From assembly GCF_000968015.1 (NCBI RefSeq), contig NZ_LACH01000043.1, positions 1 through 60,970 of the forward strand: a DNA stretch of 60,970 bases, in the 5' to 3' direction. This document shows positions 52,988 through 60,970 of this stretch, one piece after another. Within the stretch, counting starts at the first letter, position 1. Each line of letters opens with the position of its first letter. The translations under genes were made by a program, and so were the position numbers. The notes beneath the pieces were generated by a model. That model ran no database searches, was not told where the DNA came from, and worked only from the letters and a program-made list of their open reading frames with translations. This stretch comes from Pseudomonas fluorescens (GTDB lineage: Bacteria; Pseudomonadota; Gammaproteobacteria; Pseudomonadales; Pseudomonadaceae).

Positions 52988-54046
52988 ATGCCCAAGCTTG
53001 TTCGCGCCGCCGTCTTGACCAACTACCTGGAGGTCACTCAGTACCTGGGGTTCAATCCGCGCGATGTACTGGCCGGCGTCGGCTTGAGCAAAGCCCAGCT
53101 GCAAGCCCCTGAACATCGCATTCCCATCGACGCTGCCGTGCGTCTGCTGGAGGATTCGGCTGCCGCCAGTGGCTGCCAGAGTTTCGGCCTGAGCATGGCC
53201 GAGTCGCGCCAGCTCTCGGACTTCGGCGTGGTCAGTCTGTTGCTCAGCCACCAGCGCACGCTGCGTGATACGTTGCAAGTGTTGGTGCACTACCGTCATC
53301 TGATGAACGATTCGCTGGCCCTCTTCATCGAGGAGGCTGGCAAGATGGTGATCATTCGCGAAGAGGTGGTCACCGAATCGCCGATGCCCTGCCGACAGGC
53401 CAATGAACTGGCCATCGGGGTGATGTTCCGCCTGTGTGCCGCCCTGCTCGGCGCACACTGGCATCCCTACAGTGTCAACTTCACGCACCAGCCGCCCGAC
53501 AACCTGCAACTGCATCGCCGTCTGTTCGGCTGCAAACTGGAGTTCGGCAGCGAGTTCAATGGCATTGTCTGTCCCAATGCCAGCCTCGACATGACCAACC
53601 CGCATGCCGACCCGGCCATGGCGCGCTATGCCCAGAGTTACCTCGACTCGCTGCTGAACCACGAAGGCCAGTCGATGCTGTTCGAGGTGCGCAAAGCCAT
53701 CTACCTGTTGTTGCCGATGGGACGCGCCACCATCGAGCAGATCGCCCAGACCCAGGGCATGAACGTTCGGACCCTGCAACGACGCCTCAAAGACGACGGC
53801 TGCGCCTTCAACGACCTGATCAACGACGTGCGCCGTGACCTGGTGTTGCGCTACCTGGAAAATCCGAATTACTCGTTGGGCCGGATCGCCGACATGCTCG
53901 GCTACTCCATGGCGAGCTCCTTCACACGCTGGTTCATCACCCAGTTCGGCATGCCGCCGGCGGCTTGGCGCAGCGCACAAAAGCAACCCAAGCCACCCAG
54001 CGAACCGAGCACTCTGCCCGGCTCCACGGAACCTTGGGACGACTGA
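52988..54046 (+). CDS. AraC-family regulator, OruR/ArgR-like type
   Basis: 352 residues from the ATG at 52988 (AGGAAAG upstream). An N-terminal Arabinose_bd domain (about 20-215) is followed by a C-terminal HTH_18 pair: TIEQIAQTQGMNVRTLQRRL in the first HTH, and YSLGRIADMLGYSMASSFTR then WFITQFGMPPAAWR in the second. The likely role is activation of the lipid block, the hydrolase gene, or both, on sensing the substrate. No binding site was proven. Confidence 0.9.
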   Translation: MPKLVRAAVLTNYLEVTQYLGFNPRDVLAGVGLSKAQLQAPEHRIPIDAAVRLLEDSAAASGCQSFGLSMAESRQLSDFGVVSLLLSHQRTLRDTLQVLVHYRHLMNDSLALFIEEAGKMVIIREEVVTESPMPCRQANELAIGVMFRLCAALLGAHWHPYSVNFTHQPPDNLQLHRRLFGCKLEFGSEFNGIVCPNASLDMTNPHADPAMARYAQSYLDSLLNHEGQSMLFEVRKAIYLLLPMGRATIEQIAQTQGMNVRTLQRRLKDDGCAFNDLINDVRRDLVLRYLENPNYSLGRIADMLGYSMASSFTRWFITQFGMPPAAWRSAQKQPKPPSEPSTLPGSTEPWDD

Positions 54047-54055
54047 AAGGGACGC

Positions 54056-54114
54056 AAAAAAAGCGGCGACTGCTGGCACAGTCGCCGCAAAAAAACCGGT
54101 GTTTATGACACCGG
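54056..54114 (-). terminator. Tandem minus-strand terminators
   Basis: Reading the minus strand, the hairpin CCGGTGT/ACACCGG (54096-54114) is followed by T7. A second hairpin, GCGGCGACTG/CAGTCGCCGC (54063-54088), is also followed by T7. Both stems are perfect. They end the YeiH operon; neither gives a T run on the plus strand for AraC. Confidence 0.85.
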
Positions 54115-54125
54115 CCTAGGAGTCC

Positions 54126-54258
54126 TGTGGCGAGGGAGCTCGCTCCCGCTGGGATGCGAAGCAGCCCCAAAACAGTCGCCGCGTACTTTCTGAAAAAATA
54201 CAGTGGTCCTGGAAGAGGGGCGCTTCGCACCCCAGCGGGAGCAAGCTCCCTCGCCACA
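54126..54258. repeat. REP doublet (REPIN), second copy
   Basis: TGTGGCGAGGGAGCTCGCTC at 54126 and its complement GAGCAAGCTCCCTCGCCACA ending at 54258 flank GCTGGGATGCGAAGCAG and GCGCTTCGCACCCCAGC. The arms are inverted and differ from the 2907-3028 REPIN in the variable stem (GAGGGAG against GAGGGGG). It is between the YeiH stop and the tandem terminators, so it would be transcribed at the operon end. Confidence 0.85.
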
Positions 54259-54269
54259 GTGTTGTGTGC

Positions 54270-55280
54270 CTACATTCCCCAACGCAGCAACAACAGCACC
54301 AGCACGACGAGGAACACCGTCTCCCCCACCATCAGCAGGATCGGCTTGATGCCCACCGCCGCCAGCTCCTTGAGCTGGGTTTTCATGCCCAGGGCGCTGA
54401 TGGAAACCACCAGGCACCAGCGCGACAATTCATTGACCGATCCCTGCACCGCCGGGGCCACCCATCCGGTGCTGTTGATACAGGCCAGAATCAGAAACCC
54501 GACGGCGAACCATGGCAGCAGCGGCGGTCGTTTGCCGGTCGTGTCAGCGCCCTGCATGCGGGTGATCATGGCCGCACACACGATCACCGGCAGCAGCATG
54601 GCAACGCGCATCAGCTTGACCACCGTGGCCGTGTCGCCGGTCTCGGTCGACATGCTGTAACCGGCACCGACGACCTGGGCGACATCGTGGATGGTGGCGC
54701 CCAGGAACACGCCCGCCACTTGTGGCGACAACGACAGCCAGTTGGCAATCATCGGGTACACGATCATCGCCAGGGTCGACAGCGCCGACACCCCGATCAC
54801 CGTGAATAACGTCGCGCGTTCTTTCTGCGGATGGTTCGGCAATGCCGCCGCCAGCGCCAACGCGGCCGACGCACCACAAATCGCGGTGGCGCCACCGGTG
54901 AGCATGCCGAACAAACGCTGAAAGCCCAGCGCCTTGGCCGCGATCACCGAGACGCCGATCGTCACCACCACCAGAATCACCACTAGGGCCACAGGCTTCC
55001 AGCCCAGCGCAGCCATTTGTTCGAGGGTGATGCGCATGCCCAGTAGCGCCACACCAATGCGCAACACGGTGCGTGCTGTGAACTCGATGCCGGCCTTGCA
55101 GGCGCCGTCACCGGCCAGGAAATTCAGCGCCATGCCCAGCAACAAAGCGAACAGCATCACCGGCGCACCGTAGTGCTCGGACAAAAAAGACGCGGCGGCA
55201 GCAACGATCAAGCTGACGACTAAACCTGGCGCCAGTTCGCGCGTTCGGCTGTGGATACGGGTGAGAGCGATGGCGCTCAT
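54270..55280 (-). CDS. YeiH-family (UPF0324) putative anion exporter
   Basis: 336 residues with about ten hydrophobic helices. The family hallmark GGATAICGASAALALAAALP and later HDVAQVVGAGYSMS segments are present. Members have been annotated as putative sulfate exporters. The start at 55280 overlaps the Rieske stop by ATGA. It is the last gene of the operon, followed by the tandem terminators. The exporter name is family-based and unproven here. Confidence 0.88.
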   Translation of the reverse strand: MSAIALTRIHSRTRELAPGLVVSLIVAAAASFLSEHYGAPVMLFALLLGMALNFLAGDGACKAGIEFTARTVLRIGVALLGMRITLEQMAALGWKPVALVVILVVVTIGVSVIAAKALGFQRLFGMLTGGATAICGASAALALAAALPNHPQKERATLFTVIGVSALSTLAMIVYPMIANWLSLSPQVAGVFLGATIHDVAQVVGAGYSMSTETGDTATVVKLMRVAMLLPVIVCAAMITRMQGADTTGKRPPLLPWFAVGFLILACINSTGWVAPAVQGSVNELSRWCLVVSISALGMKTQLKELAAVGIKPILLMVGETVFLVVLVLLLLRWGM

Positions 55281-55603
55281 GGCGCGGCCTCCTCGGGAAC
55301 GATGACGATGAATGCCTGGCCGTCGATGATCTCGACCGGGTAGTTGGCGACTTTGACTGCGGTGGAATTGAGCAGGTAACCGCTGCGCAGATCGAAGCGC
55401 AGGCCATGGGCGCAGCACTGAATCACCCGCCCCTCAAGGCGCCCGCCACACAGCGAGGCGCCCTGGTGCGGGCAACTGTCGTCGATGGCAAACACGTCAC
55501 CGTCGACGTTGAATAACGCCAGGCTTTTGTCATCGAATTCGAACAGTGCACGACCGCCCGCCTGCGGGAGTTTTCCGGCAGGCACGGGGATACGGAGACT
55601 CAT
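55277..55603 (-). CDS. Rieske [2Fe-2S] ferredoxin
   Basis: 108 residues. The cluster motifs are Cys44-x-His46 (CPHQGASLCGG) and Cys63-x2-His66 (CCAHGLRFDLRSG). No membrane anchor is present, so it is a soluble Rieske ferredoxin of the NirD/BphF type. It is coupled by ATGA overlaps to DsbA upstream and YeiH downstream. It could feed electrons to an oxygenase not in the window, or to an unknown partner in this operon. Confidence 0.9.
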   Translation of the reverse strand: MSLRIPVPAGKLPQAGGRALFEFDDKSLALFNVDGDVFAIDDSCPHQGASLCGGRLEGRVIQCCAHGLRFDLRSGYLLNSTAVKVANYPVEIIDGQAFIVIVPEEAAP

Positions 55604-56262
55604 GCCGGTTGCCGCTCGTGATCACGTTTCTTGAGTGATTCGTTCATGGCCTCGAGCAGCGCCTGAGCAGGTTGTGCACCGATCACCGTCATGCGGCGGT
55701 CGAACTGAAAGCTCGGCACGCCACTGGTCGCGCCGGGGAAGCCTTCAAATGACGTGGCGTCGCCCTTCAGGCAATCGAGCACCACGCCCGTATCGACGCC
55801 GCAGGAGCGGGCAATGGCGAGCAAGGTCTCGCGGCACCCCAGGTTTTCACGTTTGCGGAAATAAGCGGCGAACAGCCGTTCGAGCAGCATTTCACGCTGA
55901 GTAGCATTGCCCAGTACGCTGACTCGTTCGAACAGACGGTGGGCGTCTGCGGTGTTGGGCATCGTCTCGATGTGGCTGAGGTCGATGGTCAGTCCAACCG
56001 CCGCGGCAGCCTGCTGTACCTGGGCTTGACGCATGGTCATAGCCTCGGCATTGCCCAGACGCTTGCGATAGAAGTCGGCGAAGGGTTCACCTTGCACCGG
56101 TAACTGAGGCAGCAACTGCACGCCATGCCACACCGTGGTGATCTGCACATCCGGGTGGCGACTGCGAAACTGTACCTGCGCATGCTCCAGTTGACGCTTG
56201 CCGATCAGGCACCAGGGGCAGATGAAATCGAAGAACACATCAATACGTAAACGACCACTCAC
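55600..56262 (-). CDS. DsbA-family (FrnE-like) thioredoxin-fold protein
   Basis: 220 residues. The active-site motif is Cys15-Pro-Trp-Cys18 in FDFICPWCLIGKRQLEHA. The central helical insertion (HRLFERVSVLGNATQREM) and the cis-Pro region TSGVPSFQFDRRMTVIGAQP follow. There is no signal peptide, so it is cytoplasmic, related to FrnE and 2-hydroxychromene-2-carboxylate isomerase-like proteins. It lies between the MFS and Rieske genes with ATGA overlaps on both sides. Confidence 0.9.
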   Translation of the reverse strand: MSGRLRIDVFFDFICPWCLIGKRQLEHAQVQFRSRHPDVQITTVWHGVQLLPQLPVQGEPFADFYRKRLGNAEAMTMRQAQVQQAAAAVGLTIDLSHIETMPNTADAHRLFERVSVLGNATQREMLLERLFAAYFRKRENLGCRETLLAIARSCGVDTGVVLDCLKGDATSFEGFPGATSGVPSFQFDRRMTVIGAQPAQALLEAMNESLKKRDHERQPA

Positions 56263-57587
56263 AACTTCACCTCTAACACGGATTCGTCCACCGGATCGTT
56301 GACCCGCTCACCCTTAAGCCGGGCAATGTCCTTGTGGTAATGACACTTGGCATAAAAGAACACGGCCGCTGCGGCGAGGCTGACCAGTGGCACTAATTGA
56401 AAAGCAGCCTGCAAGCCAATGAGGTCGGACACCTTGCCGGTGATGAACGGCCCAGGCGCCAGCCCCAGCATGTTGTTGGCCAGGGTCAGCGTGGCGAATG
56501 CCGTGCCGTGGACCGAGTAATGGGTCAGGTTGGCAACCATCGCGCCGCAAGGGCCGGTCGTGCCGGCGGCAATCAACATGCCCAGGCAGATCAGCACCAA
56601 TTGCACAGGCCCTGCCGGCAGGGCGAAAGCCGCCGACAACAGCAGGCAACTGCCCAGGCAATAGGCGATGGCCAAAGCGACTTTGCGCTCTGGCGCATGG
56701 CGCGACAGTCGATCGCTGAGCATGCCGCACAGGATCATCCCCGCACCGCTGCACAGCACGATGATCGCCGCGACACCGCCCGCCTTGTCCGTGGCCATGT
56801 CGTAATAACGATTGAGGTAACTGGGCATCCACACAATCACGGTGCCGCCGACGAACAGTTGCAAGCCACTGCCGACGTAGGCAGCGATTACCGAGCGGCT
56901 GGAAAACAGCGTACGCAACGGACGCTTGACCGCTGCCGCCGCCTTGTTCGCCGCCAGGGAGGCACGTTGCGGCGCAATGCGCGCTTCCTTGACGATGACC
57001 GGGTAAAGCACTGCCAGCAGCAGGCCAAACAGCGCCATGCCGGCAAACGACCAGCGCCAGCCCAGCTTGGCGGCGATTGCACCGCCCAGCGCCATCCCTA
57101 ATACCGAACCGAACATACCGCCCGCCATGAAAGCACTGGCCAGCGTTGCTCGCAGGTGTTTGGGAAACACCGAAATCACCACCGCAATGCCGACGCTGCC
57201 GTATGCCGCTTCGCCAACGCCGACCATGAATCGTGCAATGAACATCTGCGGGTAGTCCTGCGCCACTGCGCAGCCCAGCGTCGCCAGACTCCACAGCAAG
57301 GCCATCAGCGCCAGGCTCTTGACCCGGCCAAAGCGATCCGCCAGCAATGACAGGGGAAATGTCAGCAGCCCCACCATCAGCGCGACAATGCCACTGAGCA
57401 GGCCGAGCTGGCCGTCGCTCAGGGCCCATTCGCCCTTGAGCATCGGGAACACCGCGTTCAGCACCTGGCGCGACATGTAATCGGAAATCAACAGCCCGAA
57501 CGTCAGTGCAAAGACGATCCAGGCGTACGGGCGCGCAACACCGACAGCACAGTCGTCATCGTCTGCGGCGATTGGGTGAAAGGCCAT
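56259..57587 (-). CDS. MFS transporter
   Basis: 442 residues with 12 predicted helices. The A motif is LSLLADRFGRVKSLALM between helices 2 and 3. The N-terminus includes FALTFGLLISDYMSRQVLNA, typical of organic-anion/aromatic-acid MFS proteins. It probably imports the operon's substrate. The start at 57587 is 92 bases from the BKACE stop, and the stop overlaps the DsbA start by ATGA. Confidence 0.92.
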   Translation of the reverse strand: MAFHPIAADDDDCAVGVARPYAWIVFALTFGLLISDYMSRQVLNAVFPMLKGEWALSDGQLGLLSGIVALMVGLLTFPLSLLADRFGRVKSLALMALLWSLATLGCAVAQDYPQMFIARFMVGVGEAAYGSVGIAVVISVFPKHLRATLASAFMAGGMFGSVLGMALGGAIAAKLGWRWSFAGMALFGLLLAVLYPVIVKEARIAPQRASLAANKAAAAVKRPLRTLFSSRSVIAAYVGSGLQLFVGGTVIVWMPSYLNRYYDMATDKAGGVAAIIVLCSGAGMILCGMLSDRLSRHAPERKVALAIAYCLGSCLLLSAAFALPAGPVQLVLICLGMLIAAGTTGPCGAMVANLTHYSVHGTAFATLTLANNMLGLAPGPFITGKVSDLIGLQAAFQLVPLVSLAAAAVFFYAKCHYHKDIARLKGERVNDPVDESVLEVKL

Positions 57588-57679
57588 GCAGCCTCCTCAA
57601 AGCTTTGTTTTATTGTTGTTATCAAGCGTGTTGCAGTGCAGCGAGCGGGAGGCCATTGACCTCCCGCGTCGTCTGCCGA

Positions 57680-58732
57680 TCAGCCGCGTTGCGGCACACC
57701 TTTCTGCCCAGCCTTGCGGTTGGGGGCCATACCGTTGGCCAGCAGCGTTTCTTCGATGCTCTGGTACTGCACGCCGATGCGGTAGATCTCACGGGCTTCT
57801 TTGCCGGTGGCGATTTCGCGACCCAGTTCATGAGCGATGCGCACGGTCTGCTTGATCTGCGCAACGGAGCCGAAACGATCGCCCTTATGATCAATAATAG
57901 TGTCTTCATTGCCCACACGCGGGTGCAAACCCATGGCCATCGACATCGTGTTGAACGGCATGACGTTCTTGAGCAGCGACTCGGAGGTCAGGGTGCAACC
58001 GTCTGGCGCGCGGTGGATGAAGTTGAAGAAGTTGAACGGATTGGGGCCATCGAAACCGCCGCCAATACCGATCCAGGTCAGGTTCAACGGGCCCTTGTAG
58101 ACGCCCTTGCGCACCAGACGCTCAAGGGTCTCCATGGCATGCATGCCAGTCAGCTGGAAGTGCGGCTGGATGCCGTTGTCCGTCAGACGCTTGAGGTGTT
58201 CGGCGACCCAGGCCGGGCCTGCCGGTACGGTCATTTCGCTGTAGGCCGCGTGGATCAACGGGTTATCCAGAGAAGTGCCCTTCAGGTATTCCGGATACAG
58301 CAGTTCCATGATGTTCATCTGGGTGGTGTTGATCGCCACCGTGACCTGATCCGGTTTTGGCGTCAGCTCGGCCAGCATGTGTCGCGTATCGTCAGACAGC
58401 CACTTGGCGGCTTCGCCATCGCTTTCCGGTGCGAAGGAAATCGAACCACCGACCTGGATGATCATGTCCGGCACGGCTTCACGCACGCCGGCGATCAACT
58501 CGTTGAATTTGGACAGACGCTTGGAACCCTTGCCGTCCAGCTCGCGCACATGCAAGTGCAAGACGGTGGCACCGGCCTCATAACAATCGACCGCTTTTTG
58601 CACCTGTTCGTCCATGGTCAGCGGGATGTCTTCGGGGAAGTCTTCCGGCATCCATTCCGGGCCGTACGGGGCCACAGTGATGACCACCTTTTCCATGTTT
58701 TCCGGGTGCAGGGAATCGTCGAAAAATTGCAT
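57680..58732 (-). CDS. BKACE-family beta-keto acid cleavage enzyme
   Basis: 350 residues of the DUF849/3-keto-5-aminohexanoate cleavage family. The Zn-site motif HLHVR has His59 and His61, and the TIM-barrel signature TWIGIGGGFDGPNPFNFFNF is at about residue 220. The family condenses a beta-keto acid with acetyl-CoA, yielding acetoacetate and a CoA ester. Substrates vary widely (3-keto-5-aminohexanoate, dehydrocarnitine, beta-ketoadipate) and depend on the pocket. It is in one operon with a TauD-type dioxygenase. Confidence 0.9.
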   Translation of the reverse strand: MQFFDDSLHPENMEKVVITVAPYGPEWMPEDFPEDIPLTMDEQVQKAVDCYEAGATVLHLHVRELDGKGSKRLSKFNELIAGVREAVPDMIIQVGGSISFAPESDGEAAKWLSDDTRHMLAELTPKPDQVTVAINTTQMNIMELLYPEYLKGTSLDNPLIHAAYSEMTVPAGPAWVAEHLKRLTDNGIQPHFQLTGMHAMETLERLVRKGVYKGPLNLTWIGIGGGFDGPNPFNFFNFIHRAPDGCTLTSESLLKNVMPFNTMSMAMGLHPRVGNEDTIIDHKGDRFGSVAQIKQTVRIAHELGREIATGKEAREIYRIGVQYQSIEETLLANGMAPNRKAGQKGVPQRG

Positions 58733-58819
58733 GAGTTACTCCTGTTTTTATGATTGTCGCGCCCACCCGGGATCGTGCCGGGCAGACGTGTTTACGAGTG
58801 CGAATGCAGAAGGGGTCGA

Positions 58820-59668
58820 TCAGTAAGTCTTGTCGCCGATGATCCCGGCACGCTCCATCTTGCGATGGCACGGCGGGTAATCCATGACGGCGTAGTGCTG
58901 GGTGCTGCGGTTGTCCCAGATGGCGATGCTGTTGGGTTTCCAGCGCCAGCGCACTTGATACTCAGGGATGTAGGCCTGGCTGACCAAATAGCGCAGCAAC
59001 TCGCTCGCGCCAGGGTTGGCGTCCTGGCCGAAGCGCACCCGCTCGGGGGTGTGGTAGTTGCTCAAGTGCGTCGTGAAGGCGTTGACGAACAGCACCTTCT
59101 CCCCGGTTTCCGGGTGGGTACGCACCACCGGGTGCTCGGCATCCGGGTACATCGCCTTGAGCGCCAGACGCTTTTCGATCGGCATGGCGGCGCCAAAACT
59201 TGCTTCGATGCTGTGGCGGGCACGCAGGTCGGCAATCTTCACCTTCACGTCCTCCGGCAAGCGGGCGTAGGCCTCGACCATGTTGGCCCACATGGTGTCG
59301 CCGCCCACCGGCGGGCACTCAACGCAGCGCAGTACGCAGCCCATCGGCGGTGCCTCGCGCCAGGTCGCGTCGGTGTGCCAGGCGTTTTCGTAGCGGTCCA
59401 TCGGCTGGTCCGGGTTCTTGTAGATGCGCACCAGCCCGGGATGATCCGGATCGCTGCCGGCCACCGGATGATCCTCCAGCTCGCCAAAGCGCCGGGCGAA
59501 CGCCACGTGCTCGGCGCGAGTGATGTCCTGATCACGCAAGAACACCACCCGATGCTTGAGCAGCTGAGCACGAATCTCGGCAAAAAGACCGTCGTCATGC
59601 ACCGCGTCTGCGAGGTTGACGCCCACCAGCTCCGCGCCAATGCTGCAGGTCAATTGTTCGACTTTCAT
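58820..59668 (-). CDS. TauD/TfdA-family Fe(II)/2-oxoglutarate dioxygenase
   Basis: 282 residues. The Fe(II) ligands are visible: His98 and Asp100 (AWHTDATW) and His258 (NRSTQHYA). The 2-oxoglutarate Arg is in CHRKMERAGI (Arg269 or Arg273). The family hydroxylates the carbon next to a sulfonate, ether or amine, which then breaks down. TauD releases sulfite from taurine; TfdA cleaves phenoxyacetates. Substrate is not known. It is 15 bases downstream of the oxidoreductase gene. Confidence 0.92.
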   Translation of the reverse strand: MKVEQLTCSIGAELVGVNLADAVHDDGLFAEIRAQLLKHRVVFLRDQDITRAEHVAFARRFGELEDHPVAGSDPDHPGLVRIYKNPDQPMDRYENAWHTDATWREAPPMGCVLRCVECPPVGGDTMWANMVEAYARLPEDVKVKIADLRARHSIEASFGAAMPIEKRLALKAMYPDAEHPVVRTHPETGEKVLFVNAFTTHLSNYHTPERVRFGQDANPGASELLRYLVSQAYIPEYQVRWRWKPNSIAIWDNRSTQHYAVMDYPPCHRKMERAGIIGDKTY

Positions 59669-59682
59669 GGCAGACGACTCCC

Positions 59683-60663
59683 TTAAATGACGAAAATCGA
59701 CGAGCCCGTGGTCTTGCGTGATTCCAGATCGCGATGGGCCTGGACAGCATCCTGCAAGGCGTAGTGCTGGTTGATCTCAATCTTGATCCGACCGCTGCCG
59801 ACATGGTCGAACAACTCGCCCGCCAACGCGGCTTTTTCCGCCGGGTCGGCGATGTAGTCGGCCAGGGCTGGACGGGTCATGAACAGCGAGCCTTTCATCG
59901 CCAGCATCACCGGATCGAAGGCCGGGATCGGACCGGATGCCGTGCCGACGCACACCAGCAGGCCGCGGCGCTTGAGCGAATCCAGCGAACCCATGAAGGT
60001 GTTCTTGCCGACGCTGTCGAACACCACGTTGACACCGACGCCGTCAGTCAGCTCGCGAACGCGCTGGGCGACATCTTCGTGGCTGTAATTGATGACATGG
60101 TCGCAGCCATGGGCCCGGGCAATTTCACCCTTGACCTCGGTGGACACGGTGCCGATGACGGTCAGGCCGAGCAGCTTGGCCCACTGTGAAACGATCAGGC
60201 CCACACCACCAGCGGCGGCGTGCAACAGAATGCTGTCGCCGGCCTTGAAATCGTAAATGCGCCGCATCAGGTACGAGGACGTCAGGCCGCGCATGGTCAT
60301 GGCTGCGGCGGTCTCGAAACTGATGGTTTCCGGCAGTTTGATCAACGGCGCGGCCGGGATCAGACGCTCGGTGCTATAGGCCCCCAATGTATTGAGAAAA
60401 CCGGTGTAGGTGACGCGATCACCCACGCGGACATTGGTAACCCCCTCGCCGATGGCCTGGACCACACCGGAGGCTTCAACCCCCATGCCATTGGGCATCG
60501 GGATCGGGTAAGTGCCATTGCGAAAGTAAGTGTCGGCATAGTTCAGGCCAACCGCCACATGACGAAGACGAACCTGGCCTGGACCGGGATCGCCAACTTC
60601 GACCTCCTCATAACGAAGGACTTCGGGACCACCGGTTTCGTAGAAGCGTACGGCTTTGGCCAT
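59683..60663 (-). CDS. NADPH:quinone oxidoreductase-type zinc-free MDR enzyme
   Basis: 326 residues of the QOR branch of the medium-chain dehydrogenases. The N-terminus is KAVRFYETGGPEVLRYEEVE. The NADPH-binding loop HAAAGGVGLIVSQWAKLLGL and the GATG-like VIGTVSTEVK region follow, and no structural zinc cysteines are seen. It reduces quinones or enones with NADPH. It starts the seven-gene operon and is 15 bases upstream of the TauD gene. Confidence 0.92.
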   Translation of the reverse strand: MAKAVRFYETGGPEVLRYEEVEVGDPGPGQVRLRHVAVGLNYADTYFRNGTYPIPMPNGMGVEASGVVQAIGEGVTNVRVGDRVTYTGFLNTLGAYSTERLIPAAPLIKLPETISFETAAAMTMRGLTSSYLMRRIYDFKAGDSILLHAAAGGVGLIVSQWAKLLGLTVIGTVSTEVKGEIARAHGCDHVINYSHEDVAQRVRELTDGVGVNVVFDSVGKNTFMGSLDSLKRRGLLVCVGTASGPIPAFDPVMLAMKGSLFMTRPALADYIADPAEKAALAGELFDHVGSGRIKIEINQHYALQDAVQAHRDLESRKTTGSSIFVI

Positions 60664-60970
60664 TTTTTCTTATTCTCCAATCTGCAAGATGGGCGTGCTG
60701 CGTCGAATTGCGCTGATTGGACTGTAGGACGCCGTCTGGCGAGTCGCTTCTCATCAGACGACAATGGCTTTTCATTTCATGACAACTACTTGCCTGTGTG
60801 AATCCTAGAAACGAAAAAGCCCGGCAGGTGGGCTTGATTCTGGTCACTTAAGGTGGGGGGACATATCCGTTTCTGCGGTAACGGCGGCTATCGGTTTCGC
60901 TTTTACAGCGAGTCACTTTGGAAAAGCCCCAAAGTAACCAAAGGGCTCCTGCCCCTTTCGTTCGGTGCCT
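60664..60970. other. Upstream region of the QOR operon and window edge
   Basis: The left half must hold the promoter of the operon; no operator was recognised. The right half, from about 60862, is a repetitive intergenic sequence described separately. No gene is seen. Confidence 0.45.
60862..60970. repeat. Pseudomonas-type intergenic repeat, partial
   Basis: The stretch from CCGTTTCTGCGGTAACGGC through GGTTTCGCTTTTACAGCGAG to GTCACTTTGGAAAAGCCCC is a pattern I recognise as recurrent between genes in fluorescens-group genomes. The hairpin ACTTTGG/CCAAAGT (60915-60935) is part of it. It continues beyond the window edge. Its nature (relic or regulatory) is unknown. Confidence 0.5.

Noticed and set aside
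52907..54079. Minus-strand open frame of 390 codons opposite AraC
   Set aside because: The plus-strand AraC gene has clear domains and a ribosome site; the opposite frame shows only complement-type composition.

Overview
The window reads as a chromosomal segment of a Pseudomonas from the fluorescens complex. The evidence is GC-rich coding with typical pseudomonad families (DUF1302/DUF1329 pair, FUSC protein, type B DyP peroxidase, a FleN-type ATPase), two REP doublets of the fluorescens type (2907-3028 and 54126-54258), and a tRNA-Ser(UGA) followed by mobile-element debris. The species assignment is an inference from protein and repeat style only.

Layout. 1-10.4 kb is mostly core-like: an AprBA-like flavoprotein/ferredoxin pair under a GntR/UTRA regulator, a Gfo/Idh/MocA oxidoreductase, a DyP peroxidase, a GapN-type dehydrogenase, a FUSC membrane protein, a divergent EamA transporter/Lrp regulator pair, a Bax-inhibitor-1 protein and tRNA-Ser(UGA). 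From 10.4 kb an accessory stretch begins with an IS30 remnant. 11.7-22 kb carries a catabolic cluster: FadL-type porin, acyl-CoA synthetase, FAH-family hydrolase with an optional Tat-like leader, two-domain extradiol dioxygenase, TetR, OYE-family oxidoreductase, second TetR and an MhpA-type hydroxylase. Two sets of palindromes look like operators of the two TetR proteins. A 965-residue wHTH-AAA-TPR regulator follows.

25-31 kb is worn genomic debris: tandem repeats resembling an IS end, small cargo genes (VOC, DUF6463, SMI1/KNR4), a Nudix pseudogene with a stop at its catalytic glutamate, a truncated tyrosine recombinase, an orphan FleN-like ATPase and an IS66 relic. 30.5-39 kb holds a TetR/DJ-1/DUF2867 unit with a clear palindromic operator and a complete tripartite RND efflux operon. 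39.8-41.3 kb has a fatty-acid-hydroxylase-family gene abutting a phage lysis relic (GH19 endolysin tail, frameshifted Rz, nested Rz1).

41.3-54 kb is a lipid or hydrophobic-compound block on the minus strand: DUF1302, DUF1329, a YCF48-like protein, an RND/MMPL transporter, an acyl-CoA dehydrogenase and a fatty acyl-CoA ligase. A small alpha/beta hydrolase and a divergent AraC regulator precede it. 54-60.7 kb is a seven-gene minus-strand operon: quinone oxidoreductase, TauD/TfdA dioxygenase, BKACE enzyme, MFS transporter, DsbA-like protein, Rieske ferredoxin and YeiH. The last four genes are joined by ATGA overlaps and end at tandem terminators.

The strongest candidates for undescribed biology are the 11.7-22 kb ring-cleavage cluster (a hydrophobic, perhaps alkyl-phenolic, substrate is proposed) and the 54-60.7 kb TauD/BKACE/YeiH operon (a sulfonate or aryloxy/beta-keto acid substrate is proposed). 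Both assignments are inference from gene content.
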